Positions 1 through 9,074 of a stretch of DNA of 64,000 bases are shown here, one piece after another (the stretch's first letter is position 1; the number at the start of each line of letters is the position of its first letter). A model generated the notes under the pieces. It made no database searches and was not told the DNA's origin. It saw nothing but the letters and a program-made list of their open reading frames with translations. Made by a program: the position numbers and the translations under genes. Source of the DNA: Arthrobacter globiformis (GTDB taxonomy: Bacteria > Actinomycetota > Actinomycetes > Actinomycetales > Micrococcaceae); the NCBI RefSeq assembly GCF_030818015.1, contig NZ_JAUSZX010000003.1, positions 1 to 64,000 on the forward strand. Direction: 5' to 3'.

Positions 1-903
1 GGCTTCGATATTGCCGGTGAGCTGACGGCGGAATTCCTGGAACTTGGCAGTGCTGGACGTTGAGTTCGCGATGGTTTCGTCGACCATGTGTGCGAGTTCA
101 GCGGCGTAGGGGTCCCCGGCGCGGTATCGTGTGCCGCTGTATGCTTCGAAGCGGTCAAAGACCACGTCGCCCTGGCCGGCCTCAAATTCATCGCCGACGG
201 TGATCTTGTTGGTTATGGAGCGGCCGTTGATGACTGTCTGGAAGTCGTCCACCCGGTAGCTGCGGGTGAAGTAGGGGGTGCCGTGGGTGAATTTCCAGTC
301 GATGGAAAACGTCTTGCCCTTGAGCTCCTCGAGCAGGCCGTCGGGGACGGTGCCGTGCATCCGGTAGTGGTGCAGGACAGGACCGTGTTCAAGGGTTTCG
401 ATGTCGACGGTGGTGTGTTCGGGCGGGTTGATGAGGCCGTTTTCGGGGGTGAAGAAGGGGCCGTAGAAGCCGCCGATGGCGTTGTTGCCCGAGGGGAGCA
501 GGTCGATGCCTTCTTTCAGTGTGGCGAAGTGACGAATTCCCCACTTTGAGGAGCCGGTGCCTTCAGCCGTGCCCGAGCACATTTCGAGGTCGAAGTACCC
601 TGTGTCCAGGCGGACGAAGGCGTCGGACTCGACGGGTTCCCGTTCGTTTATGCCGTCAACGCGCCCGGTGACCGGTGCGGCGAGGGTGAGCTGCAGGTTT
701 CCCTCGAAGGTCACGACGGTGATGAACGTGGTTTTACCCGGTTCGGGCTGGGCGTTCAGCCGCTGGCAGATAACGGTCTCTCCGGCACTGGTAGTTGCTG
801 TCCAGAGGTTTTCGGTAAATTCTCCGTCGATGGTGAAGGTCACTGGTTCGTTGATTCGGCGGCCGGGAAGGCCGTCCTTGATGGCGATGGTGGGCATTGC
901 CAC
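1..903 (-). CDS. Unrecognised protein, last gene of sugar ABC operon (3' end outside window)
   Basis: The reading frame is open from a GTG at 903 to the window edge (301 codons), so the C-terminus is missing. The GTG is preceded by AGAGG nine bases upstream; an ATG two codons later (897) is the alternative start. The protein has no signal peptide or membrane segment and is rich in beta-type sequence, with many Thr, Gly and aromatic residues. I do not recognise the family. It follows the permease gene of a ribose-type ABC transporter on the same strand with a gap of about 115 bases, so a role in processing the imported sugar is a reasonable inference, but no catalytic motif supports a specific reaction. 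Confidence 0.75.
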   Translation of the reverse strand, partial: MAMPTIAIKDGLPGRRINEPVTFTIDGEFTENLWTATTSAGETVICQRLNAQPEPGKTTFITVVTFEGNLQLTLAAPVTGRVDGINEREPVESDAFVRLDTGYFDLEMCSGTAEGTGSSKWGIRHFATLKEGIDLLPSGNNAIGGFYGPFFTPENGLINPPEHTTVDIETLEHGPVLHHYRMHGTVPDGLLEELKGKTFSIDWKFTHGTPYFTRSYRVDDFQTVINGRSITNKITVGDEFEAGQGDVVFDRFEAYSGTRYRAGDPYAAELAHMVDETIANSTSSTAKFQEFRRQLTGNIEA

Positions 904-1018
904 GGGCTTTTTCCTCTCAAGTTATGGGCGTGGGGCTAGAACCGGCCACTTTTGGGAAGTGGCCGGGTTGTCCCGTCCGGCAGGCAGGATGTGGCTGCCG
1001 GTTTCGTCGGGCGTGCTC

Positions 1019-2068
1019 TTATGCAGGTGTCTGGGCGGCGATGGCCCTGGACCAGGGCAGGCGCAGTGTGCGTTGTTTCAGGCTGTCGATTGCCACCGCG
1101 AGGATGATGACGAGGCCCTTGATCAGCAGTTGGGTGAAGAACTGGACATTCATCAGGATCAGTCCGGTGCTGAGGACACCGAGAATGATGGAGCCGATCA
1201 GTGTGCCGTAGATCCGTCCGCGTCCGCCGACGAGGCTTGTGCCGCCCAGGACAACTGCGGCGATCGCGTCCAGCTCGTAGCCGGTGCCGGCTGTCGGCTG
1301 GGCGGAGACCACCCGGGCGGAGAAGATGACACCGGCGAGCCCGGCGCAGATGCCGGCGATGACATAGACGGAAGTGATGACGCGTTTGACGTTGATGCCT
1401 GCCAGCCGGGCGGCTTCGGCGTTGCCGCCCACGGCGTAGACGTGCCGGCCATAGCGGGTGCGCTCAAGGACGAACCACGCTGCGACGTAGACGATGATCA
1501 TGATCACCACGGGCACCGGGATGCCCGCCATGTACCCGTTGCCGATGTCCCGGAAACTGAGTGTGTTGGAGACGATGGGTTGCCCGTCGGTCATGGTGTA
1601 GGCCAGGCCTCGAAGGAAGGTCATGGTGCCGAGGGTAACGATGAAGGCGGCCAGTGCCAGGTAGGCGCTGAGCAGGCCGTTGATCAAACCCGCGACGGCC
1701 CCTGTCACAACACCGACCAGGATCGCGACGGGTGCGGGCAGTCCTGCAATGCCTGTCATGACCGATGCGACACCGGAGACGGCCAGAATGGAACCGACAG
1801 AAAGGTCGATTCCGGCCGCGAGAATGACGAATGTCATTCCGGCCGCCAGGATCGCGTTGATCGAGATCGACCGGGCAATGTTCAGCAGGTTGTTGACGCT
1901 CGCGAAGTTAGGGGCGATGACGACCATTAAGGCAACGAGGGCGATCAGGACCACGAGGATGCCGACGCGGTCCCACCAGTAGGCAAAGTCAAAGCTGCGG
2001 GCGGTGGCAGGTGTGGCCTCTGGCCGGATGCCGGCGCCCTGTGGGTTGTTCAGAGCCTGGTTAGTCAT
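1019..2068 (-). CDS. Ribose-type sugar ABC transporter permease
   Basis: This 349-residue protein is very hydrophobic and matches the RbsC-like permease family (BPD_transp_2). After a polar N-terminus of about 25 residues it has roughly ten membrane segments, among them a family-typical segment reading ASVNNLLNIARSISINAILA. It forms the membrane channel for the sugar delivered by the lipoprotein encoded at 3667-4629, powered by the ATPase at 2061-3593. Its start overlaps the ATPase stop by eight bases, indicating translational coupling. Length is normal for the family. The substrate cannot be read from the permease; ribose, xylose, allose and related sugars are all transported by this type. 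Confidence 0.93.
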   Translation of the reverse strand: MTNQALNNPQGAGIRPEATPATARSFDFAYWWDRVGILVVLIALVALMVVIAPNFASVNNLLNIARSISINAILAAGMTFVILAAGIDLSVGSILAVSGVASVMTGIAGLPAPVAILVGVVTGAVAGLINGLLSAYLALAAFIVTLGTMTFLRGLAYTMTDGQPIVSNTLSFRDIGNGYMAGIPVPVVIMIIVYVAAWFVLERTRYGRHVYAVGGNAEAARLAGINVKRVITSVYVIAGICAGLAGVIFSARVVSAQPTAGTGYELDAIAAVVLGGTSLVGGRGRIYGTLIGSIILGVLSTGLILMNVQFFTQLLIKGLVIILAVAIDSLKQRTLRLPWSRAIAAQTPA

Positions 2069-3593
2069 GGAATTCTCCGTTTGTCTGTGCTGCTGTTCCG
2101 GTTGCGTGGGACATGACGTCCTCTTCGCTGGCGGTGCGTGAGTTGAGTTCCTGGACGATCCGTCCGGAGCGCATCACGAGGAGCCGGTCGCTGATGCCGA
2201 TCGCTTCGGGAAGGTCCGAGGAAATGACCAGGATGGCCTTGCCGGCCTTGGCGAGGTCGTTGATGACTTCATAGATTTCGCTTTTCGCGCCGATGTCTAC
2301 GCCCCTCGTGGGTTCGTCCAGGATCAGCACATCGGATTCGCGCATCAGCCACCGGGCCAGAACCGCTTTTTGCTGGTTGCCGCCCGAAAGCGCGCTGACC
2401 GGCAGGCGCAGGGCGTTCTGCCGCAGGTGCAGGCGTTCCATCTGCTTTTTCACCGCGTTCCGTATTCGGGTCCGTTGAAGCACGCCGGCGTTCACGTGGC
2501 CGCCAAGGGAACTGACAGCGATGTTGTCCTCGACGGTGTGGGAGACGAACAAGGCCTGGTCCTTGCGGTCCTCGGGGACCATTGCGATTCCCCGGGCGAT
2601 CGCCTGGGCCGGGCTGGAGGCCAGTGCCGCTTTGCCTTTGACGGTGACGGTGCCGCCGCGGGGCCTGTCGGCGCCAAAGATCATCCGGGCCGTTTCGGTG
2701 CGGCCGGCCCCGATGAGCCCGGACAGGGCGACGACCTCGCCCGACCGTACTTGGAAGCTGACCGGCCCGATGCCGGCACCGTCGGTGAGTTCCTTGACCT
2801 CCAGCATGACGTCTCCCGGGCTGTGCCGGTCGTGGTGGTAGAGGTCCTCGAGGTTGCGTCCGACCATCATCCGGACGACGTCGGGCGGGCTGATCTCGGT
2901 CTTTCCCCGGGTGCCGACGTACGTTCCGTCGCGGAAGACGGTCACACGGTCCGCGAGCTCCCAGACCTCTTCCATCCGGTGGGAGATGTACACGAGCCCG
3001 ACACCTGCATCTCGCAGCTCGTTGATGATCTGGAAAAGGTGGAGGGTTTCACTGCGTGAGAGGGCCGCTGTTGGTTCATCGAGTACCAGGATCCTGGCGT
3101 TCTCGCTGACGGCCCTGGCGATTTCAACCATCTGTTGCATGCCCACACTGAGCTGGCCGAGCTCAGTGCGCGGATCAATCCGTGCCCCGACCCGGGCGAG
3201 CTTCTCACGGGCCTGGACGATCATGGCGCGACGGTCCAAGGCCCCGAACTTGGTCGAAGGTTCCCGTCCGAGGGCCAAATTCTCGGCAACTGTCATCGCC
3301 GGGACCGTGTTCAGCTCCTGATGGATGATGGCTATGCCGTGGGCAACGGCCTCATGCGGGGAGCGGATGTCGATTTCGGTGCCATCCATCAGGATACGTC
3401 CGGAATCGCGGGCTACGTTCCCCGCCAAGATCTTCATCAGGGTGGATTTACCAGCTCCGTTCTCGCCCATCAAAGCATGCACTTCACCTGCACGCAGGTC
3501 GAAGTGGACGTTATTGAGAGCGAGCGTGGCGCCGAAGCGCTTTGTGATGCCTTCCAGCTGCAGCAGCGGCTGGCGGGAGGTTGTTGTAGTCAT
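2061..3593 (-). CDS. Sugar ABC transporter ATP-binding protein (double-domain, RbsA type)
   Basis: A 510-residue ATPase with two fused nucleotide-binding domains, the usual RbsA/XylG architecture. The first domain has Walker A GENGAGKST at residues 43-51, a signature LSVGMQQ near 147 and Walker B ILVLDEPTAAL. The second has a degenerate Walker A (GLIGAGRTE) but a good signature, LSGGNQQK. One intact and one degenerate site is normal for this family. It energises sugar import by the permease at 1019-2068. It lies second in the operon, separated from the binding-protein gene by a 73-base spacer holding a strong hairpin. Confidence 0.95.
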   Translation of the reverse strand: MTTTTSRQPLLQLEGITKRFGATLALNNVHFDLRAGEVHALMGENGAGKSTLMKILAGNVARDSGRILMDGTEIDIRSPHEAVAHGIAIIHQELNTVPAMTVAENLALGREPSTKFGALDRRAMIVQAREKLARVGARIDPRTELGQLSVGMQQMVEIARAVSENARILVLDEPTAALSRSETLHLFQIINELRDAGVGLVYISHRMEEVWELADRVTVFRDGTYVGTRGKTEISPPDVVRMMVGRNLEDLYHHDRHSPGDVMLEVKELTDGAGIGPVSFQVRSGEVVALSGLIGAGRTETARMIFGADRPRGGTVTVKGKAALASSPAQAIARGIAMVPEDRKDQALFVSHTVEDNIAVSSLGGHVNAGVLQRTRIRNAVKKQMERLHLRQNALRLPVSALSGGNQQKAVLARWLMRESDVLILDEPTRGVDIGAKSEIYEVINDLAKAGKAILVISSDLPEAIGISDRLLVMRSGRIVQELNSRTASEEDVMSHATGTAAQTNGEFHD

Positions 3594-3616
3594 GACGGCC
3601 TATTCTTAGTCCGGTT

Positions 3617-3652
3617 GTGTGGGGCCGCTGCGGGAGCCGAGCGACCCCACAC
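3617..3652. other. Intercistronic hairpin between binding-protein and ATPase genes
   Basis: GTGTGGGG (3617-3624) pairs perfectly with CCCCACAC (3645-3652). An inner CGCT/AGCG helix extends it, interrupted by one mismatch. There is no U-tract on the operon strand. Such hairpins after the binding-protein gene are known in sugar ABC operons, where they stabilise the upstream mRNA or attenuate the downstream part so that binding protein exceeds membrane components. That role is inferred here. Confidence 0.7.
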
Positions 3653-3666
3653 GGCAGCAGGGAGCC

Positions 3667-4629
3667 TTACCAGCCCTTGTACTGGCTGACGGTCTCACGG
3701 GTCACGAGCTCGCTGGGGATCAGGATCGTGCTCTCCGCCGGGGGCTTGTTGTCGATGATGTTCTGCGCGATTTCGACGGCCTTGCGGACCATTTCGGCAG
3801 GATTCTGGGTTGCGGTTCCGATGAACGGCGACCCGGACTGCTTCAGTTCCGCCACCGCCTCCGGGCTGCCGTCCACACCGGTGACCTTTACGGTCCCCGC
3901 CTTGTGGGCCTGCTGGACCGCCAGAACCGCACCGAGGGCGGACGGGTCGTTCATGCCGAAGATGCCCTGAACGTCAGGGGTAGCAGTGAGCATGTCCGTG
4001 GTCACGGCGAGGCCGGAGGCCCGGTCGTTCTTGGAGGCCTGCTGCCCGACAACTTTGATATCAGGGAACTTCTTCACGACGTTCTTGCAGCCGGTGATGC
4101 GGTCACGGATCGTCTGGAGCGGGGTTCCGTCCACCAAGAGAACATTGCCCTTTCCTCCCATCTGCTCGAACAGGTACTGGCAGGATTTTTCGCCGGCCTG
4201 GACTGCATTGGTCATCACCACGGCGTCCGCGCTCTTGGCCGGGGTGTCCACGGCGATGACAATGATGCCCGCCTGCTTCGCCCGCTCAATCGCGGGCTGG
4301 ATGCCGTTTTCGTCCACGGCGCTGATGACAATCAGGTTCACGCCCTGCTGGATGAACGTGTCAATCTGGGTATTCTGATTCGCCAGATCAAGCTGCGCGT
4401 CCTGGGTGTTGGCGGTGGCGCCGATCTTCGCGGCGGCCTCCTTGGCTCCCTTGTCCATCGCGGAAAAGAACGGGTTGGACATGTCCTGGACCATGAGGCC
4501 GATCTTCTCGATCTTCGTCGGCTTGTTGGTACCGGCCTGGGTGTCGCCAGAACTGCAGGACGTCAGGCTGAGCGCGGCCAGTGTCGCGGCGGCGGTGAAA
4601 ACTGCCGACTTCTTGACGAGCTGATTCAT
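3667..4629 (-). CDS. Sugar ABC transporter substrate-binding lipoprotein (RbsB type)
   Basis: A 320-residue periplasmic-binding-protein family member (Peripla_BP_4), anchored on the outer face of the membrane. The N-terminus has a lipoprotein signal: two lysines, a hydrophobic stretch and the lipobox LTSC with Cys25. The mature part contains the expected motif QDMSNPFF and a hinge of the ribose-binding type. I chose the ATG at 4629 because AGGAG precedes it closely and it begins the signal peptide; a longer open frame upstream to 4809 has no such support. It is the first gene of the operon and delivers sugar to the downstream ATPase and permease. Confidence 0.95.
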   Translation of the reverse strand: MNQLVKKSAVFTAAATLAALSLTSCSSGDTQAGTNKPTKIEKIGLMVQDMSNPFFSAMDKGAKEAAAKIGATANTQDAQLDLANQNTQIDTFIQQGVNLIVISAVDENGIQPAIERAKQAGIIVIAVDTPAKSADAVVMTNAVQAGEKSCQYLFEQMGGKGNVLLVDGTPLQTIRDRITGCKNVVKKFPDIKVVGQQASKNDRASGLAVTTDMLTATPDVQGIFGMNDPSALGAVLAVQQAHKAGTVKVTGVDGSPEAVAELKQSGSPFIGTATQNPAEMVRKAVEIAQNIIDNKPPAESTILIPSELVTRETVSQYKGW

Positions 4630-4984
4630 TTTCGGATCTCCTTTGAACCGGAACCGGCGAGGCCGTGACGGCCGGCCAGATCCGTGAAAAACGCGGTCGA
4701 TGGAATTGGTAGTGGAGGTTGCGCCGGCTCGCTTCGATGCGAAGACCGGGGCTGTCGGGTCAGTTCCCGTGGGGGACGGAGCTCTGCGGGTCGGCTCCGC
4801 CGGAACCAAACCTTGCCGGTACGCTTTGGAGTACCAAAAGCAAGGGGCTTGTGTCGGGGCGGGCAGGGCCCCGTTGCGTTGTCAGACCCAGCGCGTGGAA
4901 ACCAGGACAGGCTTTCCGTCGAGGCCACCAGCCGAGCCACGTGCCGGTGAGGTCAGTTGCTTTTGGTCATGGGGGAGCTGGGGC
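4630..4984. promoter_or_regulatory. Sugar operon promoter region with a candidate operator
   Basis: These 355 bases between the lacI-type gene and the binding-protein gene contain no convincing gene. An imperfect palindrome, GCTTTGG (4823-4829) and CCAAAAGC (4834-4841), resembles a LacI-family operator and lies upstream of the operon start. A further copy of the half-site GCTTTTGG is at 4959-4966. These are candidate regulator sites only. They differ from the palindromes in front of the regulator gene itself. Confidence 0.35.
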
Positions 4985-6040
4985 TCAGCATCCGCATGAC
5001 TGTCGCACGATTAAGTCCGCGTTCACCTCCCGGCGGTCCTCGGGACGGTAGTCGGGCACCGGTGACTCGCCCCGCCGCTCGGCCTCCAGCTGCCCGTCCA
5101 GGATTCGGGTCAGCGTCTGTGCGGCCAGAACGCCGATTGATTCGCTGTCCTCATCCACCACTGTCAGCGGGGGATCCAGCAGGGGAGCCCAGGCAAACTC
5201 GTCAAACGCTATGAGAGCCACCTGGGTGGGGACAGCAATTCCGCGCTGTCGGAGCACGGTGAGGACGCCGTGGAGCAGGGGGTTGTTTCCGGCGATGATC
5301 GCCCTGGGCAGGGCCCGGCCGGGTGTATCCAAATAGGCGGACAGTGTCCGGTATGCCGAGTCGGCGTCGTTCTCCGTCTCCAGCACCTCCAGTACAGCCC
5401 CGTGCTTGGCCGCCGCCTCGCGGAGACCGCGCTCCCGCTCGGCACGCGTGGACCAGCGGCCCGGATAGGCCAGGAAGAGCCAATCCGCATACCCGTGCCG
5501 GGCCAAATGCGCCCCCGCTTTCATGCTCGCCGCGTAATTGTCTGTCAGGATGCTCGGGACTTGTGTCGCGTCCTCCGGCGGTGCCGAGTCCACGAAAACC
5601 ACGGGAATGTCCCAGCTTTCCAGGAGCTTAACGTTCTGCATGCTCAGGGTCAGGGTAGTGATAATGCCGGCCGTGCGTGACTGGATCAGATCCTGAACGA
5701 TGGCATCCTCCACCTCCGGTGTGTACACACCTTCTGCTGCGATGTCGGCCACAACGGCATTGCGGCTGGATCCCCGCAGAACCCGCTGAATGCCCTTCAT
5801 CAGGTCCAGGTAGTAGTAGTTCGACGTGCTCGCGGTGATGACCGCGATCGAACTGCGCGACTTCTTGCGGAGCTCCTGCGCGGCACGGTTCGGGACGTAA
5901 CCCAACTCCCGGGCAGCCTTCAACACCAGCTTCCGGCTCGCCTCCGAGACATCGGCGCCGTTACTCAGGGCGCGCGAAACCGTATAGGAAGAAAGGCCTG
6001 TGGCTTCGCTCAAGTCCCGCAGCGTGGGCTTCTTCGCCAT
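4985..6040 (-). CDS. LacI-family transcriptional regulator
   Basis: A 351-residue LacI/GalR-family repressor. The helix-turn-helix is at residues 5-26 (TLRDLSEATGLSSYTVSRAL), followed by the hinge helix ending NRAAQELR and a periplasmic-binding-like effector domain. The C-terminus holds an unusual C-G-C tail. It is encoded just upstream of, and on the same strand as, the sugar ABC operon and probably represses it until the sugar binds. Its own promoter region carries a perfect 12-bp palindrome with a central CG (6055-6066), typical of LacI-family operators, so autoregulation is likely. Confidence 0.93.
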   Translation of the reverse strand: MAKKPTLRDLSEATGLSSYTVSRALSNGADVSEASRKLVLKAARELGYVPNRAAQELRKKSRSSIAVITASTSNYYYLDLMKGIQRVLRGSSRNAVVADIAAEGVYTPEVEDAIVQDLIQSRTAGIITTLTLSMQNVKLLESWDIPVVFVDSAPPEDATQVPSILTDNYAASMKAGAHLARHGYADWLFLAYPGRWSTRAERERGLREAAAKHGAVLEVLETENDADSAYRTLSAYLDTPGRALPRAIIAGNNPLLHGVLTVLRQRGIAVPTQVALIAFDEFAWAPLLDPPLTVVDEDSESIGVLAAQTLTRILDGQLEAERRGESPVPDYRPEDRREVNADLIVRQSCGC

Positions 6041-6054
6041 TTCGCGACTGCTTT

Positions 6055-6066
6055 CTAATCGATTAG
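6055..6066. promoter_or_regulatory. LacI-type operator 1
   Basis: CTAATCGATTAG is a perfect 12-bp palindrome with the central CG step typical of LacI/GalR-family sites. It lies 15 bases upstream of the regulator start codon. Confidence 0.6.
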
Positions 6067-6097
6067 GGAAAGGTTTCGCGGGATTCCCATCGCGTTA

Positions 6098-6111
6098 CCT
6101 AAAGGATTAGG
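6098..6111. promoter_or_regulatory. LacI-type operator 2 (imperfect)
   Basis: CCTAAAGGATTAGG is a near-palindrome sharing the GATTAG half-site with the perfect operator about 40 bases away. Two spaced half-matching sites suggest cooperative or looped repressor binding. Confidence 0.45.
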
Positions 6112-6406
6112 GTCAACGATAGATGTGACTACCCGCACACGTCAAGAGCCGCTCGCAGCGAAACCCTCCGCCCGCAAATCGACGCGCTGAAGGACCCCTA
6201 CTCGGAAGCGCCGATAACGGAGACTTCGTCAACTGTTGGCGATGGCTTCCCGCCAGCTTGGCCTGCCGCAGGGTATCACTCCAGGAACATTTTGGTAACG
6301 TCCCCACCTGCTTATCTTCTAGAGGCCGCGGCGTGAAGGTCCACGGGAAGGCCGTCTTTTTGCCGGCTGCTGCCCCATCCGGAGACTTGATGACGTCAGT
6401 CCGGTT
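6112..6406. other. Intergenic region without a recognisable gene
   Basis: The stretch between the regulator's operators and the thioesterase gene has only short open frames with no homology I recognise and no ribosome-binding site. It probably holds the 5' part of the regulator promoter and the 3' end of the catabolic operon. Confidence 0.4.
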
Positions 6407-6834
6407 TCAAGGGGTATCGGTCAAATGATGAGTAGGAATCCTGTCCCTGTCGTAGGTGATGTTGGTGTATCCGTGCGGCTCCGGCCTGCCGGAGGTGTTC
6501 AAATTTTTACGAAGACGATCTCCTCGATCGTCAGGATGCTTTGCCGCGAAATCATGTTTCGGACCTCGGCGCGCATGCTCAGGGAGGTCCGGCCAAAGCG
6601 GGTCGCGGCTAAGCCCATCTCGATCAGGTCTCCCTGAACCGCGGAGCTGACAAAGTTTATTTCCGAGATGTATTTGGTGACCGCACGCCCGTTGCCGAGC
6701 TGAAGGATCGCGTAGATGGCGGCTTCTTCATCAATCCACTTCAGCAGGCTGCCCCCGAATAGCGTTCCGTTGGCATTCAGGTCCTCGGGCCGGACCCATT
6801 TCCGGGTTCGGAAGGTGATATCTGTTGGTTCCAT
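6407..6834 (-). pseudogene. Acyl-CoA thioesterase (YciA/hotdog type), frameshifted near its 3' end
   Basis: The uninterrupted frame 6499-6834 gives 111 residues of a hotdog-fold acyl-CoA hydrolase with the motif NANGTLFGGSLLKWIDEEAA, where the Asp is the family catalytic residue. It stops early after EEIVFVK. Reading one frame over from the A5 run (6504-6508, T on the plus strand) continues with GRPEPHGYTNITYDRDR and stops at 6407; this is the C-terminus expected of the family. A single missing A therefore separates the two parts. The gene is last in the catabolic operon, where it would release CoA from acyl intermediates. The break may be real or a homopolymer error in the sequence. Confidence 0.85.
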
Positions 6835-6972
6835 TCGCCGCTGCCTTGTCTCTCACGCCTTTGACCGTTCTGCTGGGGCTGAACGGGCTTTAGGGGACAC
6901 GTTAGGTGTGCGCCATGCAGCCGATAACCGGCTGCCACGGGCTCTTGGGGGCGGGCCCGTGGCAGCGGGGAC

Positions 6973-8163
6973 TTACTTGAAGGCGGAAAATCCGGTTATG
7001 TCCCGGCCTACGAGGAGCGACTGAATCGAGTCCGTGCCCTCGTAGGTCGAAACAACTTCCATGTCTGTCATGTGGCGCGCGACGTGCCTGTCGAGCAGCA
7101 GGCCGTTTCCTCCGAGCATGTCGCGGGCTTCGGAGCATATCCACCGGGCCTTTTTTGCTGTGTGCATCTTCGCCAGGGAGGCCATGTTTCCCGTTAATTG
7201 GCTGGTCTGGCCCAGTTCTGCGACCCTGAAACACATGAGCTGCATGGCAGTCATTTCGGCCAGCATGTTGGCGAGCTTGTTCTGTACGAGTTGGAAGCTT
7301 CCGATCGGTTTGCCGAACTGGACGCGTGTGCGTGCATGGTCCGCTGCTGCTTCGTAGGCCGCCATTGCGTGGCCGACCGATTCCCAGGATGCGCTGTTTC
7401 GCGTGGCGGTGAGGACGCGGGTTGCGTCACGGAATGATGTGGCCCCGGCCAGGAGGTTGGCTTTCGGGATTCGGAGGTTTGAGAGTGTGATGTCCGCCTG
7501 GAGGATGGCGCGTTTGCCGATCTTGCCGGTGATGACGTCGGCGCGGTAGCCATCAGGGTATGTGCCGTCAGCGTTCTTTTCCAGGATGAAGGCTTTGACC
7601 TGTTCGTCGGCTTCATCTCTGGCCCAGATCACCACGATGTCCGCGAAGCTTGCGTTACCGATCCAGCGCTTGGCTCCGTTGATGACGTAGTGGTCCCCGT
7701 CGAGCCGTGCTGACGTTTCCAGTGCCACGGAGTCGGAGCCGTGCTCGGGTTCGGTGAGGGCGAACGCTCCGATCTTTTCCATGCCTGCCATCGGGGGCAG
7801 CCAGCGCTGCTTCTGTTCCTCGTCGCCGAGAATATGCACGCTGCCCATGGCCAGTCCGGAGTGGACGCCGAAGAAGGTGTTCATGGATCCGTCGCCCCTG
7901 CCCAGCTCCATGGCGATCAGGCCCGCGGCCATGGGGCTTAGTCCGGGGCAGCCGTAGCCGTTGATGGTTGTCCCGACGATGCCCAGGTCTGCGAATCCGC
8001 GCACGAGTTCGTGGGGAAATTCTGCGCGTTCCCAGTAATCGTTGATGATTGGCAGGATTTCGCTGTCGACAAAGGCGCGCACCTGTTTTTGAACTGCGCG
8101 GTCTTCGTCGGTGATGCGGTCATCGAGAAGGAAGTAGTCCGTGTCGATGGGGTCGGTGTCCAT
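6973..8163 (-). CDS. Acyl-CoA dehydrogenase (glutaryl-CoA dehydrogenase-like)
   Basis: A 396-residue FAD-dependent acyl-CoA dehydrogenase of normal length. The N-terminal helical domain, the middle beta domain (with LTEPEHGSDS, an FAD-contact motif) and the C-terminal helical domain are all present. The likely catalytic base is the Glu near residue 375 in STYEGTDSIQ, the position used by glutaryl-CoA dehydrogenases. It introduces the alpha-beta double bond that the neighbouring hydratases then hydrate. AAAGGA precedes the ATG. The gene follows the hydratase at 8218-9030 by 54 bases on the same strand. The exact acyl-CoA substrate is unknown. Confidence 0.93.
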   Translation of the reverse strand: MDTDPIDTDYFLLDDRITDEDRAVQKQVRAFVDSEILPIINDYWERAEFPHELVRGFADLGIVGTTINGYGCPGLSPMAAGLIAMELGRGDGSMNTFFGVHSGLAMGSVHILGDEEQKQRWLPPMAGMEKIGAFALTEPEHGSDSVALETSARLDGDHYVINGAKRWIGNASFADIVVIWARDEADEQVKAFILEKNADGTYPDGYRADVITGKIGKRAILQADITLSNLRIPKANLLAGATSFRDATRVLTATRNSASWESVGHAMAAYEAAADHARTRVQFGKPIGSFQLVQNKLANMLAEMTAMQLMCFRVAELGQTSQLTGNMASLAKMHTAKKARWICSEARDMLGGNGLLLDRHVARHMTDMEVVSTYEGTDSIQSLLVGRDITGFSAFK

Positions 8164-8217
8164 TGGTGGTCCTTTGTGTTGGGCGCCCGGTTGCGTCTGC
8201 CGGCTGGGGCGAGGGGG

Positions 8218-9030
8218 TCAGTGGCCGGTGAAAACTGCGGGGCGGCGTTCCAGGAATGAGGCCACTCCTTCTGCGCCGTCCTTGGTGTCGAGCAGTTGGA
8301 GCATCTCCGGGACCAGCTCGCGGGCGGCTGCCTGTTCGCCTTCGCGCTGGGCTCGGCGGGCCGACTGCAGTGTGGTGGAAATGCCGAGTGGTGCCTGTTG
8401 GGCGATGAGCTCGGCCAGCTCGAAGGCCCGCTGGAGCTGCTGGCCGGCCGGGACGACCTCTTGGACCAGGCCAATGCGCAAGGCCTCGGTTGCGTCGAAT
8501 GTATCGCCGGTGAGCATGTACCGCATGGCGTTTCCCCAGCCAACCTCTCTCGGGAATCTGATGGTGGCACCGCCGAACGGGAAGATACCCCGGCTGACTT
8601 CCATCTGGGAGAACTTTGCGTCATCGGCAGCGACCCGGATGTCCGTGGCCAGGAGAAGTTCTATTCCCAGGGTGAGGCACCAGCCTTGTACGGCGCTGAC
8701 TACGGGCTTACGCCGCTGCGGGCCAGACAACTGACGCGGGTCAATGCCGCCTTCCGGAATGCCGCCCCGGCCTTCGCGCAGAGCGTTTCCAACCTTGGCC
8801 ATATCAAGCCCACCCGTGAAATGGTCACCGTGCGCGTAAAAGACGCCCACGCGGATCCTCTCGTTCTGTTCCATTTCGGCGTAGGCCATCGCCAATTCCG
8901 CGCGCATCTCAAGGTCAAAGGCGTTCCGCTTGGGCACGCGGTTCAGGCCGATGAGATACACATGACCCACGCGGTGTCGGGTGACTACCCGCCCGTCCCG
9001 GGGCAGTGCGCTGATGTCCAGAGTGGTCAT
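8218..9030 (-). CDS. Enoyl-CoA hydratase/isomerase family protein (second in operon)
   Basis: A 270-residue crotonase-fold protein starting at the ATG at 9030, with AAGGGAA upstream. The oxyanion-hole regions are recognisable (GDHFTGGLDM, and GWCLTLGIELLLATD with the family Glu). It would add water to an unsaturated acyl-CoA or carry out a related crotonase reaction. A longer open frame extends to 9639 but runs through the preceding gene and lacks a start signal. It sits 44 bases after the other crotonase gene and before the dehydrogenase. Having two crotonases in one arm suggests different ring or chain positions are acted on; that is inference. Confidence 0.9.
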   Translation of the reverse strand: MTTLDISALPRDGRVVTRHRVGHVYLIGLNRVPKRNAFDLEMRAELAMAYAEMEQNERIRVGVFYAHGDHFTGGLDMAKVGNALREGRGGIPEGGIDPRQLSGPQRRKPVVSAVQGWCLTLGIELLLATDIRVAADDAKFSQMEVSRGIFPFGGATIRFPREVGWGNAMRYMLTGDTFDATEALRIGLVQEVVPAGQQLQRAFELAELIAQQAPLGISTTLQSARRAQREGEQAAARELVPEMLQLLDTKDGAEGVASFLERRPAVFTGH

Positions 9031-9074
9031 CTCTCGGATTCCCTTCTTTGCTTTGATCGGTTCGGAAAGTGGCT

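Noticed and set aside
557..1930. 457-codon plus frame opposite the permease
   Set aside because: Repetitive Asp/Gly/His/Gln composition, no family, and the permease is certain.
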